Source: Chloroflexota bacterium
Lineage (GTDB): Bacteria > Chloroflexota > Dormibacteria > Dormibacterales > Dormibacteraceae
Direction of reading: 5' to 3'
NCBI GenBank assembly: GCA_003446775.1
Contig: DMCH01000168.1
Span: 1,580 to 9,423 of the forward strand
Length of the DNA: 7,844 bases
This document shows positions 1 through 4,924 of the stretch, one piece after another; within the stretch, counting starts at the first letter, position 1, and each line of letters starts with the position of its first letter. The translations under genes were made by a program, and so were the position numbers. Below the pieces are notes generated by a model. That model was not told where the DNA came from, ran no database searches, and worked only from the letters and a program-made list of their open reading frames with translations.

Positions 1-90
1 AACGGGAACGGCAACAGCAACAGCCACAAGCCGTCGGGGACAGGCAACCCCGGCACCAGCACAGAGAGCTCTCTGCTCATCGTCTGGTAG
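1..90 (+). CDS. C-terminal end of an Asn/Gly/Ser-rich protein (partial)
   Basis: Frame 1 is open from the window edge to a TAG at 88-90 and gives 29 residues. They begin with alternating Asn-Gly and Asn-Ser, continue through a Pro/Gly/Ser/Thr stretch and end in a short hydrophobic tail, SLLIVW. Such low-complexity tails are common at the C-termini of exported or surface proteins, but nothing here identifies the family. The frame is favoured because the residue pattern is regular and because terminator-like hairpins follow on the same strand from 124 on. The other two forward frames are also open across this short stretch, so the reading is tentative. Confidence 0.4.
   Translation, partial: NGNGNSNSHKPSGTGNPGTSTESSLLIVW
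62..75. repeat. 14-bp perfect palindrome
   Basis: CAGAGAGCTCTCTG is its own reverse complement and lies inside the last codons of the partial upstream gene. It may be a chance codon arrangement or part of a 3'-end structure; no function is visible. Confidence 0.5.
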
Positions 91-123
91 CTCCTAGGAC
101 GATTCGCTAGAACCCTTCCTCTC

Positions 124-153
124 GTGGGGCCGGGCCGCAAGGCTCGGCCTCAC
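124..153 (+). terminator. Hairpin 1 of 3: 13-bp stem with GCAA loop
   Basis: Bases 124-136 pair with 141-153 (11 Watson-Crick and 2 G-T pairs) around a GCAA tetraloop at 137-140. It lies 34 bases after the TAG of the upstream partial gene. Only a short T-run (157-162) follows, so it may be a terminator or a protective 3' hairpin of the upstream mRNA. The strength of the stem is seen directly; the role is inferred. Confidence 0.5.
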
Positions 154-163
154 AACTTTGTTA

Positions 164-190
164 TGAGGGACAACCTGCGGTTTTCCCTCA
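164..190 (+). other. Hairpin 2 of 3: 11-bp stem with one mismatch
   Basis: TGAGGGA at 164-170 pairs with TCCCTCA at 184-190, and AACC at 172-175 pairs with GGTT at 179-182. A C/T mismatch lies between the two helices and the loop is TGC. It lies directly between hairpins 1 and 3 in the gene-free stretch 91-327. Confidence 0.5.
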
Positions 191-192
191 TC

Positions 193-227
193 GTCGGGTC
201 GGCTTCGCCGACGCGACTGCTCTTTTT
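193..227 (+). terminator. Hairpin 3 of 3 with T-tract: intrinsic terminator
   Basis: GTCG at 193-196 pairs with CGAC at 214-217, and GTCGGC at 198-203 pairs with GCCGAC at 207-212. One G/G mismatch separates the helices, and the loop is TTC. A T-rich run, TCTTTTT at 221-227, follows four bases later. This is the best match in the window to a rho-independent terminator reading rightwards, and it would end the transcript of the gene that finishes at position 90. The rest of the gap (228-297) shows no gene or clear signal apart from a weak 5-bp stem (256-260 with 272-276). Confidence 0.6.
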
Positions 228-298
228 CCCTTAGAGGATTGGATTTACTGAAAGAACTCCTCGCGACGTGGGGAGTGTGAGGTGGCACGTGTTGGGAC

Positions 299-317
299 GG
301 CCGGAGTGAATCCGGCC
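299..317 (-). terminator. Hairpin behind cysS
   Basis: GGCCGGA at 299-305 pairs with TCCGGCC at 311-317 (7 bp, loop GTGAA). On the minus strand it begins 10 bases after the cysS stop codon, so it is well placed to end or protect the cysS transcript. No T-tract follows on the minus strand, so it is at best a non-canonical terminator. Confidence 0.45.
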
Positions 318-327
318 TACCCGCAAC

Positions 328-1725
328 CTACTTGCGCCGATGGACTTTCCACCGCTGGCCTTCCGCTGCATCGGTGACCAGCACGCCCATGGCGGCAAGC
401 TCATCGCGCAGCCGATCGGCAGTCTTGAAGTCCCTGGCGGCGCGGGCGTGCTCACGCTTGTCGAGCAGGACGCTTGCGCCCGGCGGCAAGTCGAGGTGCG
501 GAGCGCTCCGTTCGAGGTCCAACCCCAGCACCTGGTCCCATCGGCGCAGCAGCCGCGATTTGACGGCTCCAGGCAGGCCCGACCGCATGACCGCGGCCAC
601 CAGCGCCATGGCGGCAGGAAGGTCGAGGTCATCGGCGATCGCGGCTCGAAAACGAACTTCGAATTGATCCGCCTCGGCGGACAGAGGTGGATCGTCGCCG
701 GTCGCCCAATCCGCCACCCTTTCGCGCAGCTGCGCGAGGGCGCGGTCAGCGCCGGCCAATCCTTCCGTGCTGAAGTTCAGCTTGGTCCGATACTTCGCCT
801 GGAGCGCGAGATAACGGAAGGCGAGCGGATCGAAACCCTGCTCCTCCAGCTCGGTGATTCGAAAGAAATTGCCCGCGGACTTCGCCATCCTCGCGCCGGC
901 GAGGAGAAGCAAGCCTCCGTGCATCCAGTGGTTCACCACGCGATGGCCCGTGACACCCTCCGACTGAGCTAGCTCGGCCTCATGGTGTGGGAACACGTTG
1001 TCCGCGCCACCGGTGTGGATGTCGAACCTCTCGCCCAGAAGCGACATAGACATCGCCGAGCATTCGATGTGCCAGCCCGGGAAGCCCGGCCCCCATGGGC
1101 TCGGCCAGACCTGGAGGCGGTGCTCGCCGGCCGCCTTCCACAACGTGAAGTCGCCCGGATGCCGCTTGCGTGGGTCGACCTCGCCCCTCGATCCGGCGAG
1201 CAGCTTGTCGGTGCTGTTGCGCGACAGACGCCCGTAGGCGGGGAAGCTGGAGATGTCGTAGTACACGGTGCCGCCCACCTCGTACGCGTGACCCTTGGCG
1301 ATCAGGATGCCGATGAGCTCGATCATCCGCGGGATGTATTCCGTCGCGTGTGGGTTGTGATCGGCCGGGCGGATGTTGACCAGGGCGGCGTCTTCCATGA
1401 ACGCCTTCGTGTAATAGGCGGCGATCTCTTCGGGTGACTTGCTCTCCAGCCGCGCCGAGACGAGCATCTTGTCCTCGCCGCGTTCGAAGGTGTCATCGGT
1501 GAGGTGGCCCACGTCGGTGATGTTCATCACCTGCTCGGTTCGGTAGCCGAGGTACTCGAGGGCGCGTCGCAGCAGGTCGGGGAGCATGAAGGTGCGCAGG
1601 TTTCCGATGTGGACGTACCGGTAGACGGTGGGGCCGCATGAGTAGATCCGGACCACCCCCTGCTCCAGCGGGATCAAGGGTTCCTTCTGGCGGGTGAGGG
1701 TGTTGTACAGGCGCACGGTCGTCAT
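328..1725 (-). CDS. cysS: Cysteinyl-tRNA synthetase
   Basis: This class I aminoacyl-tRNA synthetase (465 aa; the family is usually about 460) charges tRNA-Cys with cysteine in the cytoplasm. Seen in the sequence: SCGPTVY with Cys30, the HIGH-type motif as HIGN (39-42), and the GWHIECSAM block with Cys222. The HHEAE block supplies His247 and Glu251. Cys30, Cys222, His247 and Glu251 match the family's zinc site. The KMSKS motif is present as RMAKS (279-283), and the C-terminal anticodon-binding end has the usual ADRLRDEL and QRWKVH elements. The ATG at 1725 is chosen because MTTVRLYNTLT is where family homology begins. The frame stays open upstream to 2211, but that stretch lies antisense to the divergent gene. 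There is no Shine-Dalgarno; TAGATT lies 7 nt upstream of the ATG, so the mRNA may be leaderless. The changes in both signature motifs are conservative and the lysine of RMAKS is kept. Confidence 0.96.
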   Translation of the reverse strand: MTTVRLYNTLTRQKEPLIPLEQGVVRIYSCGPTVYRYVHIGNLRTFMLPDLLRRALEYLGYRTEQVMNITDVGHLTDDTFERGEDKMLVSARLESKSPEEIAAYYTKAFMEDAALVNIRPADHNPHATEYIPRMIELIGILIAKGHAYEVGGTVYYDISSFPAYGRLSRNSTDKLLAGSRGEVDPRKRHPGDFTLWKAAGEHRLQVWPSPWGPGFPGWHIECSAMSMSLLGERFDIHTGGADNVFPHHEAELAQSEGVTGHRVVNHWMHGGLLLLAGARMAKSAGNFFRITELEEQGFDPLAFRYLALQAKYRTKLNFSTEGLAGADRALAQLRERVADWATGDDPPLSAEADQFEVRFRAAIADDLDLPAAMALVAAVMRSGLPGAVKSRLLRRWDQVLGLDLERSAPHLDLPPGASVLLDKREHARAARDFKTADRLRDELAAMGVLVTDAAEGQRWKVHRRK

Positions 1726-1732
1726 GGGATCG

Positions 1733-1738
1733 AATCTA
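1733..1738 (-). promoter_or_regulatory. Candidate -10 box for cysS (leaderless)
   Basis: On the minus strand TAGATT is followed by 7 bases and then the cysS ATG. TANNNT 5-8 nt before a start codon is the pattern described for leaderless promoters in actinobacteria and Deinococcus. No convincing -35 box is seen. It shares positions 1737-1738 with the -10 candidate of the divergent gene. Confidence 0.5.
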
Positions 1739-1742
1739 TGCT
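1737..1742 (+). promoter_or_regulatory. Candidate -10 box for the molybdopterin-binding gene (leaderless)
   Basis: TATGCT is followed by 7 bases and then the ATG at 1750, mirroring the arrangement on the cysS side. If it is used, translation starts at 1750 rather than at the in-frame ATG at 1738, which lies inside the box. No clear -35 box is visible. Confidence 0.5.
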
Positions 1743-1749
1743 CCCAGTA

Positions 1750-2742
1750 ATGCGTGCTCACAGGCTGGAAGGCAGGTCGGCGGGGGTCGATGACATAAAA
1801 GGACGCGTACTCGTCCACGACCTCGGCCCAGACCTGCGCAAGGGCACCGTGCTCACACCCGACCATCTGGATCGTGTTCGGCAGTTCGGCGAAGTCCACG
1901 TCGTCGAGCTCGAGGACGGAGACCTGCACGAGGATGCGGCCGCCCGGCGGCTCGCCGCGGCCCTGTCGGGGCCGAACCTCGAGGCACGACCCCCGGTCCA
2001 GAGCCAGGCGCGGCTCATAGCGACGAGGCGCGGCCTGGTGCGGGTGCGCGCCGAGCTGGTGGACGCGATCAACGCCCTCGGTTACGTCTCGGTCTTCACG
2101 CTCATGGATGGCCAGGCGGTGAAGGAGGGCGAGGAGGTGGCGGGGTGCAAGGTCACGCCTGTAGCAGTTCCCGGACTTCTGATTGACGAAGCCGAGCGCA
2201 TCGCGCGCCATGAGGGCCCGGTGATCGAGCTGCTGCCCTTTCGCCCGCTCCGCACCTTCGTCGTGGCCACCGAGCGGCTGAAGCCGAGGGCGCGCGAGCT
2301 GTTCCGCGCGGCCGTCACCAGCAAGCTCGGCTGGTACGGGGCCGAGGTGCTCGCGGTGCGCGAGGTCGCGCGCACCTCGGAAGCCGTGGCGGGGGCCTAC
2401 GGCGAAGCGGCCGCGATGGGGGCGGAGCTGGTCCTCTTCGCGGGCGCGTCAGCGATCGATCCGCTGGACCCCGCTTACGCCGAGCTGACCAACGCCGGAG
2501 GACACCTCCTCCAGCTGGGGGCTCCGATGCACCCCGGCAGCATGCTCTGGCTGGCTCGTCTCGGCGATGCGGCCGTGGTCGGCGTCGCATCGTGCGCGGG
2601 CTTCGGTCGTTCCAGCTCCCTCGACCTCCTGCTTCCCTTCGTCTTCGCCTATGGGCGGGCGGACGCCAAGGACCTGCTGCGATTGGGGCACGGGGGCCTG
2701 ATCGAATCCGCCGCCGGGCGGCGCTTTCCTCCCTATTCATGA
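1750..2742 (+). CDS. MoeA/MogA-like molybdopterin-binding protein
   Basis: This 330-aa protein resembles the stand-alone molybdopterin-binding (MoeA-like) family related to enzymes that finish molybdenum cofactor. Its exact reaction is not established from sequence. The N-terminal part contains GRVLVHDLGPDLRKGTVLTPDHL (18-40), typical of these proteins. A C-terminal MoCF-type domain starts near residue 168 (LRTFVVATE), with FAGASAIDPLDPAYAEL (230-246), GAPMHPGSMLWLARLG (257-272) and SCAGFGRSSSLDLLLPF (281-297). The last two stand where classical MoeA/MogA proteins have their PG and LPG substrate loops. The start at 1750 fits the leaderless -10 at 1737; the ATG at 1738 would add four residues. 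It is the first gene of an operon: its TGA overlaps the next ATG (ATGA). No other molybdenum genes lie in the window, so the partner pathway is unknown. Confidence 0.85.
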   Translation: MRAHRLEGRSAGVDDIKGRVLVHDLGPDLRKGTVLTPDHLDRVRQFGEVHVVELEDGDLHEDAAARRLAAALSGPNLEARPPVQSQARLIATRRGLVRVRAELVDAINALGYVSVFTLMDGQAVKEGEEVAGCKVTPVAVPGLLIDEAERIARHEGPVIELLPFRPLRTFVVATERLKPRARELFRAAVTSKLGWYGAEVLAVREVARTSEAVAGAYGEAAAMGAELVLFAGASAIDPLDPAYAELTNAGGHLLQLGAPMHPGSMLWLARLGDAAVVGVASCAGFGRSSSLDLLLPFVFAYGRADAKDLLRLGHGGLIESAAGRRFPPYS

Positions 2743-3077
2743 CCCCTGGCCTGAGGCGTGGCGTCGAATTGTTCAACAGCGGGCGCTACTGGGACGCGCA
2801 CGAGGTCTGGGAGCACGAGTGGATGCCCGACCGCAAAGGACCCGAGGCGGGTTTTTACAAAGGCCTGATCCAGGTCGCGGCTGGCTGCCTGCATTACTCG
2901 CGGCGCAACCGGCGCGGGGCGGTCAACAAATGGCGAAGCGGAGCCGACTACCTGCGCCCGTACCTGCCCGACAATCGGGGCATCAGCCTGGCGCCGCTCG
3001 TAAATTCGATCGACGGCTTCCTCGACGCGATGGGCGGACGTGGCTGGCCCGAGCTGGTCATGCCGATAATCGCGTGA
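2739..3077 (+). CDS. DUF309 domain protein
   Basis: A small 112-aa protein of the DUF309 (PF03745) family, whose biochemical role is not known. The family signature is seen at residues 10-28: ELFNSGRYWDAHEVWEHEW, with the conserved HExxE arrangement (His21, Glu22, Glu25) and Trp28. A helical GFYKGLIQVAAGCLHY stretch (38-53) and a GAVNKWRSGADYL helix (60-72) follow, as is usual for the family. The start is the ATG at 2739, which overlaps the upstream stop as ATGA and removes any need for a separate ribosome site; no Shine-Dalgarno is present. The stop TGA shares one base with the next gene's ATG (TGATG), so all three genes are probably translated from one message with coupling. The frame is open further upstream to 2592, but that would overlap the molybdopterin-binding gene. 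Confidence 0.85.
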   Translation: MTPGLRRGVELFNSGRYWDAHEVWEHEWMPDRKGPEAGFYKGLIQVAAGCLHYSRRNRRGAVNKWRSGADYLRPYLPDNRGISLAPLVNSIDGFLDAMGGRGWPELVMPIIA

Positions 3078-4465
3078 TGGCCAACCTGCCCGCGGAGTAC
3101 TCACGCACCAACCTGTCGAGCGACCCCATCTACCGATACCTTCGCATCACCAAGGGTGGGCCGGGCGGGGTGCCGGGATCGTCGGCCGAGCAGGACCTGG
3201 TCGACAGCGCGTGGCTGCAGCGCCTCCGGCGCATTCACCAGCTGCAGAGTGCGTGGTGGGTGTTCGCGACTGCCGAGCACTCCCGATTCCAGCACGCCCT
3301 GGGCGCCATGCACCTGGCCGGTGAGTGGGCGCGGCATCTGCACCCCTCGCTCGCCGCCACCTGCTCGGGCACGCCCTCGATGGCGCTGGTCGAGGAGACG
3401 ATGCGCATGGCAGGACTTCTCCACGACGTCGGGCACGGCCCGTTCGGGCACTTCTTCGACGAGAACTACCTGGACACGTGGGGTATCGACCACGAGGTCG
3501 TCGGGCGCGCACTGATCACGGGGCCGCTGGCCGAGCTGGTCGCCGGGCTGGGCGCGTCACCCAACGCTGACTTCGAGCCCCGCGAGCGCATCGATCCCCG
3601 CTGGGTGGCGTACCTCATCGCGGGGCCCGATCTCGCCGGCTTCGTCGCCCCCCAGTGGCTGGCAGTCCTGAAGCCGGCGCTGGTGGGCGCGTATTCGGCC
3701 GACAACATGGATTACGTCCCTCGCGATTCCTATATATGTGGTGTCGCCGCGGGACCCGTGGACGTCCAGCGGATCCTTCACTATTCCTTCATCTCCGAGC
3801 GTGGGCTGACCCTCCACGCCCATGCCGCCGAAGCGCTGTATATGTTCTTGAGCGCGCGGCTCTACCTCTATCACCAGGTCTACTTCCACCGCACCGTTCG
3901 CCGCATCGATCTGCAGTTGCGGGAGGTTTTCCGCCCGACTGTCGAGCTGGTCCTGGGCGGCAACCCGCTCGAGCGCCTGGATGCCTATCTGATGTTCACC
4001 GAGTGGGCGCTGCTGTCGGAGGTCAACCGGTGGGCCCTTGGCGAAGGAGACGCGCAGCGACGGGAGCTGGGCAAGGCCTGGGCGGACGTGGTCGCCCGCA
4101 AGCTCAAGTGGAGGCTGATCTACCAGGGCCATACCGATGCGGCGGACGTCATGGGCGCGGCGCTCAGCGTCACGCGTGAGCAATTCGCGCGGATGCTCCG
4201 CGAAAGGCTGCCGGCGAAGCTGACCAAGATCGAGTTCGAGGTCGATGTCGCCGCGCAGGAGTCGCGCGCCTTCAATCCCATCACCGAGACCGCCGACATC
4301 CTTCTGTACGATCCGCTCGAGGATCGCTACCAGCAGAGCCGGGTGCTCGACCTGTTCCGGCGCCTTCCGGTCCGGATGACGCTGTTCAGGATCTTTGCCC
4401 GCGACACGGCGCACAGCCGCGAGCTGATCAAAGCGGCGAACGAGGTGCTCGGGACTACGGGCTAG
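3077..4465 (+). CDS. HD-domain phosphohydrolase (COG1078, SAMHD1/dGTPase-like)
   Basis: This 462-aa protein belongs to the HD superfamily group that includes YwfO-type and SAMHD1-type dNTP triphosphohydrolases. The likely reaction is hydrolysis of a (deoxy)nucleoside triphosphate to nucleoside and triphosphate, but substrate cannot be read from sequence. Metal-site residues are all present: His73 in SRFQHALG, His116-Asp117 in LLHDVGHGPFGHFF, and Asp212 in NMDYVPRD. The GHGPFGH loop gives His120 and His125, and His139 in DHEVVG matches the family's catalytic histidine. The region after about residue 240 is helical and carries no motif I recognise; that half is often family-specific and regulatory. 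The start ATG at 3077 overlaps the DUF309 stop by one base; a GTG one codon earlier is possible. The stop TAG at 4463-4465 lies in the left end of the inverted-repeat element. Confidence 0.9.
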   Translation: MANLPAEYSRTNLSSDPIYRYLRITKGGPGGVPGSSAEQDLVDSAWLQRLRRIHQLQSAWWVFATAEHSRFQHALGAMHLAGEWARHLHPSLAATCSGTPSMALVEETMRMAGLLHDVGHGPFGHFFDENYLDTWGIDHEVVGRALITGPLAELVAGLGASPNADFEPRERIDPRWVAYLIAGPDLAGFVAPQWLAVLKPALVGAYSADNMDYVPRDSYICGVAAGPVDVQRILHYSFISERGLTLHAHAAEALYMFLSARLYLYHQVYFHRTVRRIDLQLREVFRPTVELVLGGNPLERLDAYLMFTEWALLSEVNRWALGEGDAQRRELGKAWADVVARKLKWRLIYQGHTDAADVMGAALSVTREQFARMLRERLPAKLTKIEFEVDVAAQESRAFNPITETADILLYDPLEDRYQQSRVLDLFRRLPVRMTLFRIFARDTAHSRELIKAANEVLGTTG

Positions 4466-4480
4466 TGGCGTGTCTGGGAA
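4462..4480 (+). repeat. Left terminal inverted repeat
   Basis: CTAGTGGCGTGTCTGGGAA pairs over all 19 positions with 4635-4653, with two T-G pairs (4471 with 4644, 4475 with 4640). It contains the TAG stop codon of the HD-domain gene. Confidence 0.85.
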
Positions 4481-4652
4481 TCAGCTCGACAAGGCGCGGC
4501 CTCGGCGCCCGGTGCCAAGGAGCCGACGAGCACGTGAGGGAGCGCATCGCGTAGATGCGTGACCGAGCGAGCACAGGAGGCGACGCCGGCATCAGCGTAG
4601 CCCGGGCGCCTAGGCCGATGGATTGGCGAGCGCTTTCCCGGACGCGCCACTA
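4463..4652. mobile_element. MITE-like element with TA duplication (IS630-type candidate)
   Basis: A 186-bp segment (4465-4650) is bounded by TA on both sides (4463-4464 and 4651-4652), each within CTAG. Its ends are inverted repeats, and it contains no credible ORF. IS630/Tc1-mariner elements duplicate TA, and IS630 itself is known to choose CTAG targets, so a non-autonomous relative is the best reading. Inside, further arms pair in register: 4484-4488 with 4628-4632, 4490-4492 with 4624-4626, 4497-4502 with 4612-4617, and 4504-4512 with 4602-4610. A hairpin forms at 4543-4548 with 4554-4559. A short direct repeat GAGCAC occurs at 4528 and 4569. Removing the element and one TA restores a single CTAG holding both neighbouring stop codons. 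Alternatives are a structured RNA or a bidirectional terminator. No transposase is in the window. Confidence 0.6.
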
Positions 4653-4653
4653 G
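4635..4653 (-). repeat. Right terminal inverted repeat
   Basis: TTCCCGGACGCGCCACTAG is the partner arm of 4462-4480. Its CTA at 4650-4652 is the stop codon of the FmdB-type gene on the minus strand. Confidence 0.85.
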
Positions 4654-4910
4654 TAGTCGTCGTCGCCGCCGTCGAACCCGCCCCCGGAGTCGTCATCCCC
4701 GCCGAAGTCGTCACCGCCGCCGCCAAGATCATCCCCACCGAAATCATCCCCGCCGTCATCGCCCGAGTGGACCGTCGCGAATGTCGACACGAGTCGCTTG
4801 AGGGCCGGCTTGCCGCAGTGGGGGCAGGCGGGGTCGGGGGACGAGAAGCTCGGCAGCAGTGCCGACGAGCGCTTGCCGCACTCCTCGCAGCGGTACTCGT
4901 AGATCGGCAT
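4650..4910 (-). CDS. FmdB-type zinc-ribbon protein with Asp/Gly tail
   Basis: An 86-aa protein. Its N-terminus MPIYEYRCEECG, with CxxC at Cys8/Cys11 and a second CxxC at Cys29/Cys32, is the FmdB/CxxC_CXXC_SSSS zinc-ribbon signature. The family is a presumed small zinc-binding regulator, named from an amide-utilisation locus, with no settled function. After FATVHS (44-49) the rest of the protein (50-86) is almost only Asp and Gly, with Phe, Leu or Ser at intervals, ending DDDY. The ATG at 4910 is chosen because the family begins with MPxYEYRC; the frame extends to 4976 but has no homology there. There is no Shine-Dalgarno; TACCAT lies 8 nt upstream. The start is 8 bp from that of the divergent dehydratase. 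The stop TAG lies within the right end of the inverted-repeat element. Confidence 0.88.
   Translation of the reverse strand: MPIYEYRCEECGKRSSALLPSFSSPDPACPHCGKPALKRLVSTFATVHSGDDGGDDFGGDDLGGGGDDFGGDDDSGGGFDGGDDDY
4653..4763 (-). repeat. Degenerate Asp/Gly codon repeat in the FmdB-type gene
   Basis: This part encodes residues 50-86, built from imperfect copies of GGDDF/GGDDL. On the plus strand it reads as repeats of GTCGTC or ATCATC separated by CCGCC. The copies vary at third positions, so protein composition rather than very recent DNA slippage seems to be kept. Confidence 0.7.
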
Positions 4911-4918
4911 CGTGAAGA

Positions 4919-4924
4919 ATGGTA
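4919..4924 (-). promoter_or_regulatory. Candidate -10 box for the FmdB-type gene (leaderless)
   Basis: On the minus strand TACCAT is followed by 8 bases and then the ATG at 4910. It lies on the first codons of the divergent dehydratase gene. The match to TANNNT is exact, but no -35 box is clear. Confidence 0.4.

Noticed and set aside
94..288. 64-aa minus-strand ORF in the leading gap
   Set aside because: It runs through three strong hairpins and a T-tract, has a composition rich in Arg, Ser and Pro like non-coding high-GC frames, and matches no family.
340..1437. Plus-strand ORFs of 210 and 151 aa opposite cysS
   Set aside because: They are shadow frames of a clearly conserved gene and show no domain.
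1738..1740. ATG at 1738 as the start of the molybdopterin-binding protein
   Set aside because: It lies within the likely -10 box, and the four added residues have no family counterpart; it cannot be wholly excluded.
1726..2211. N-terminal extension of the cysS frame (162 extra residues)
   Set aside because: It is antisense to the molybdopterin-binding gene and has no synthetase homology; the family begins at MTTVRLYN.
3557..4414. 285-aa minus-strand ORF opposite the HD-domain gene
   Set aside because: It is long only because stops are rare in high-GC antisense frames; the plus strand holds all conserved HD motifs.
4462..4650. 62-aa minus-strand ORF inside the inverted-repeat element
   Set aside because: It spans both arms of the palindrome and has no homology; a coding role would not explain the nested pairing.
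4462..4653. 6S RNA or another named housekeeping RNA
   Set aside because: Length and rod shape are superficially similar, but there is no promoter or known conserved core, and the TA-flanked ends fit a mobile element better.
4653..4763. CRISPR-like or minisatellite array
   Set aside because: The repeat is degenerate, in frame and encodes an Asp/Gly tail; there are no unique spacers of constant length.
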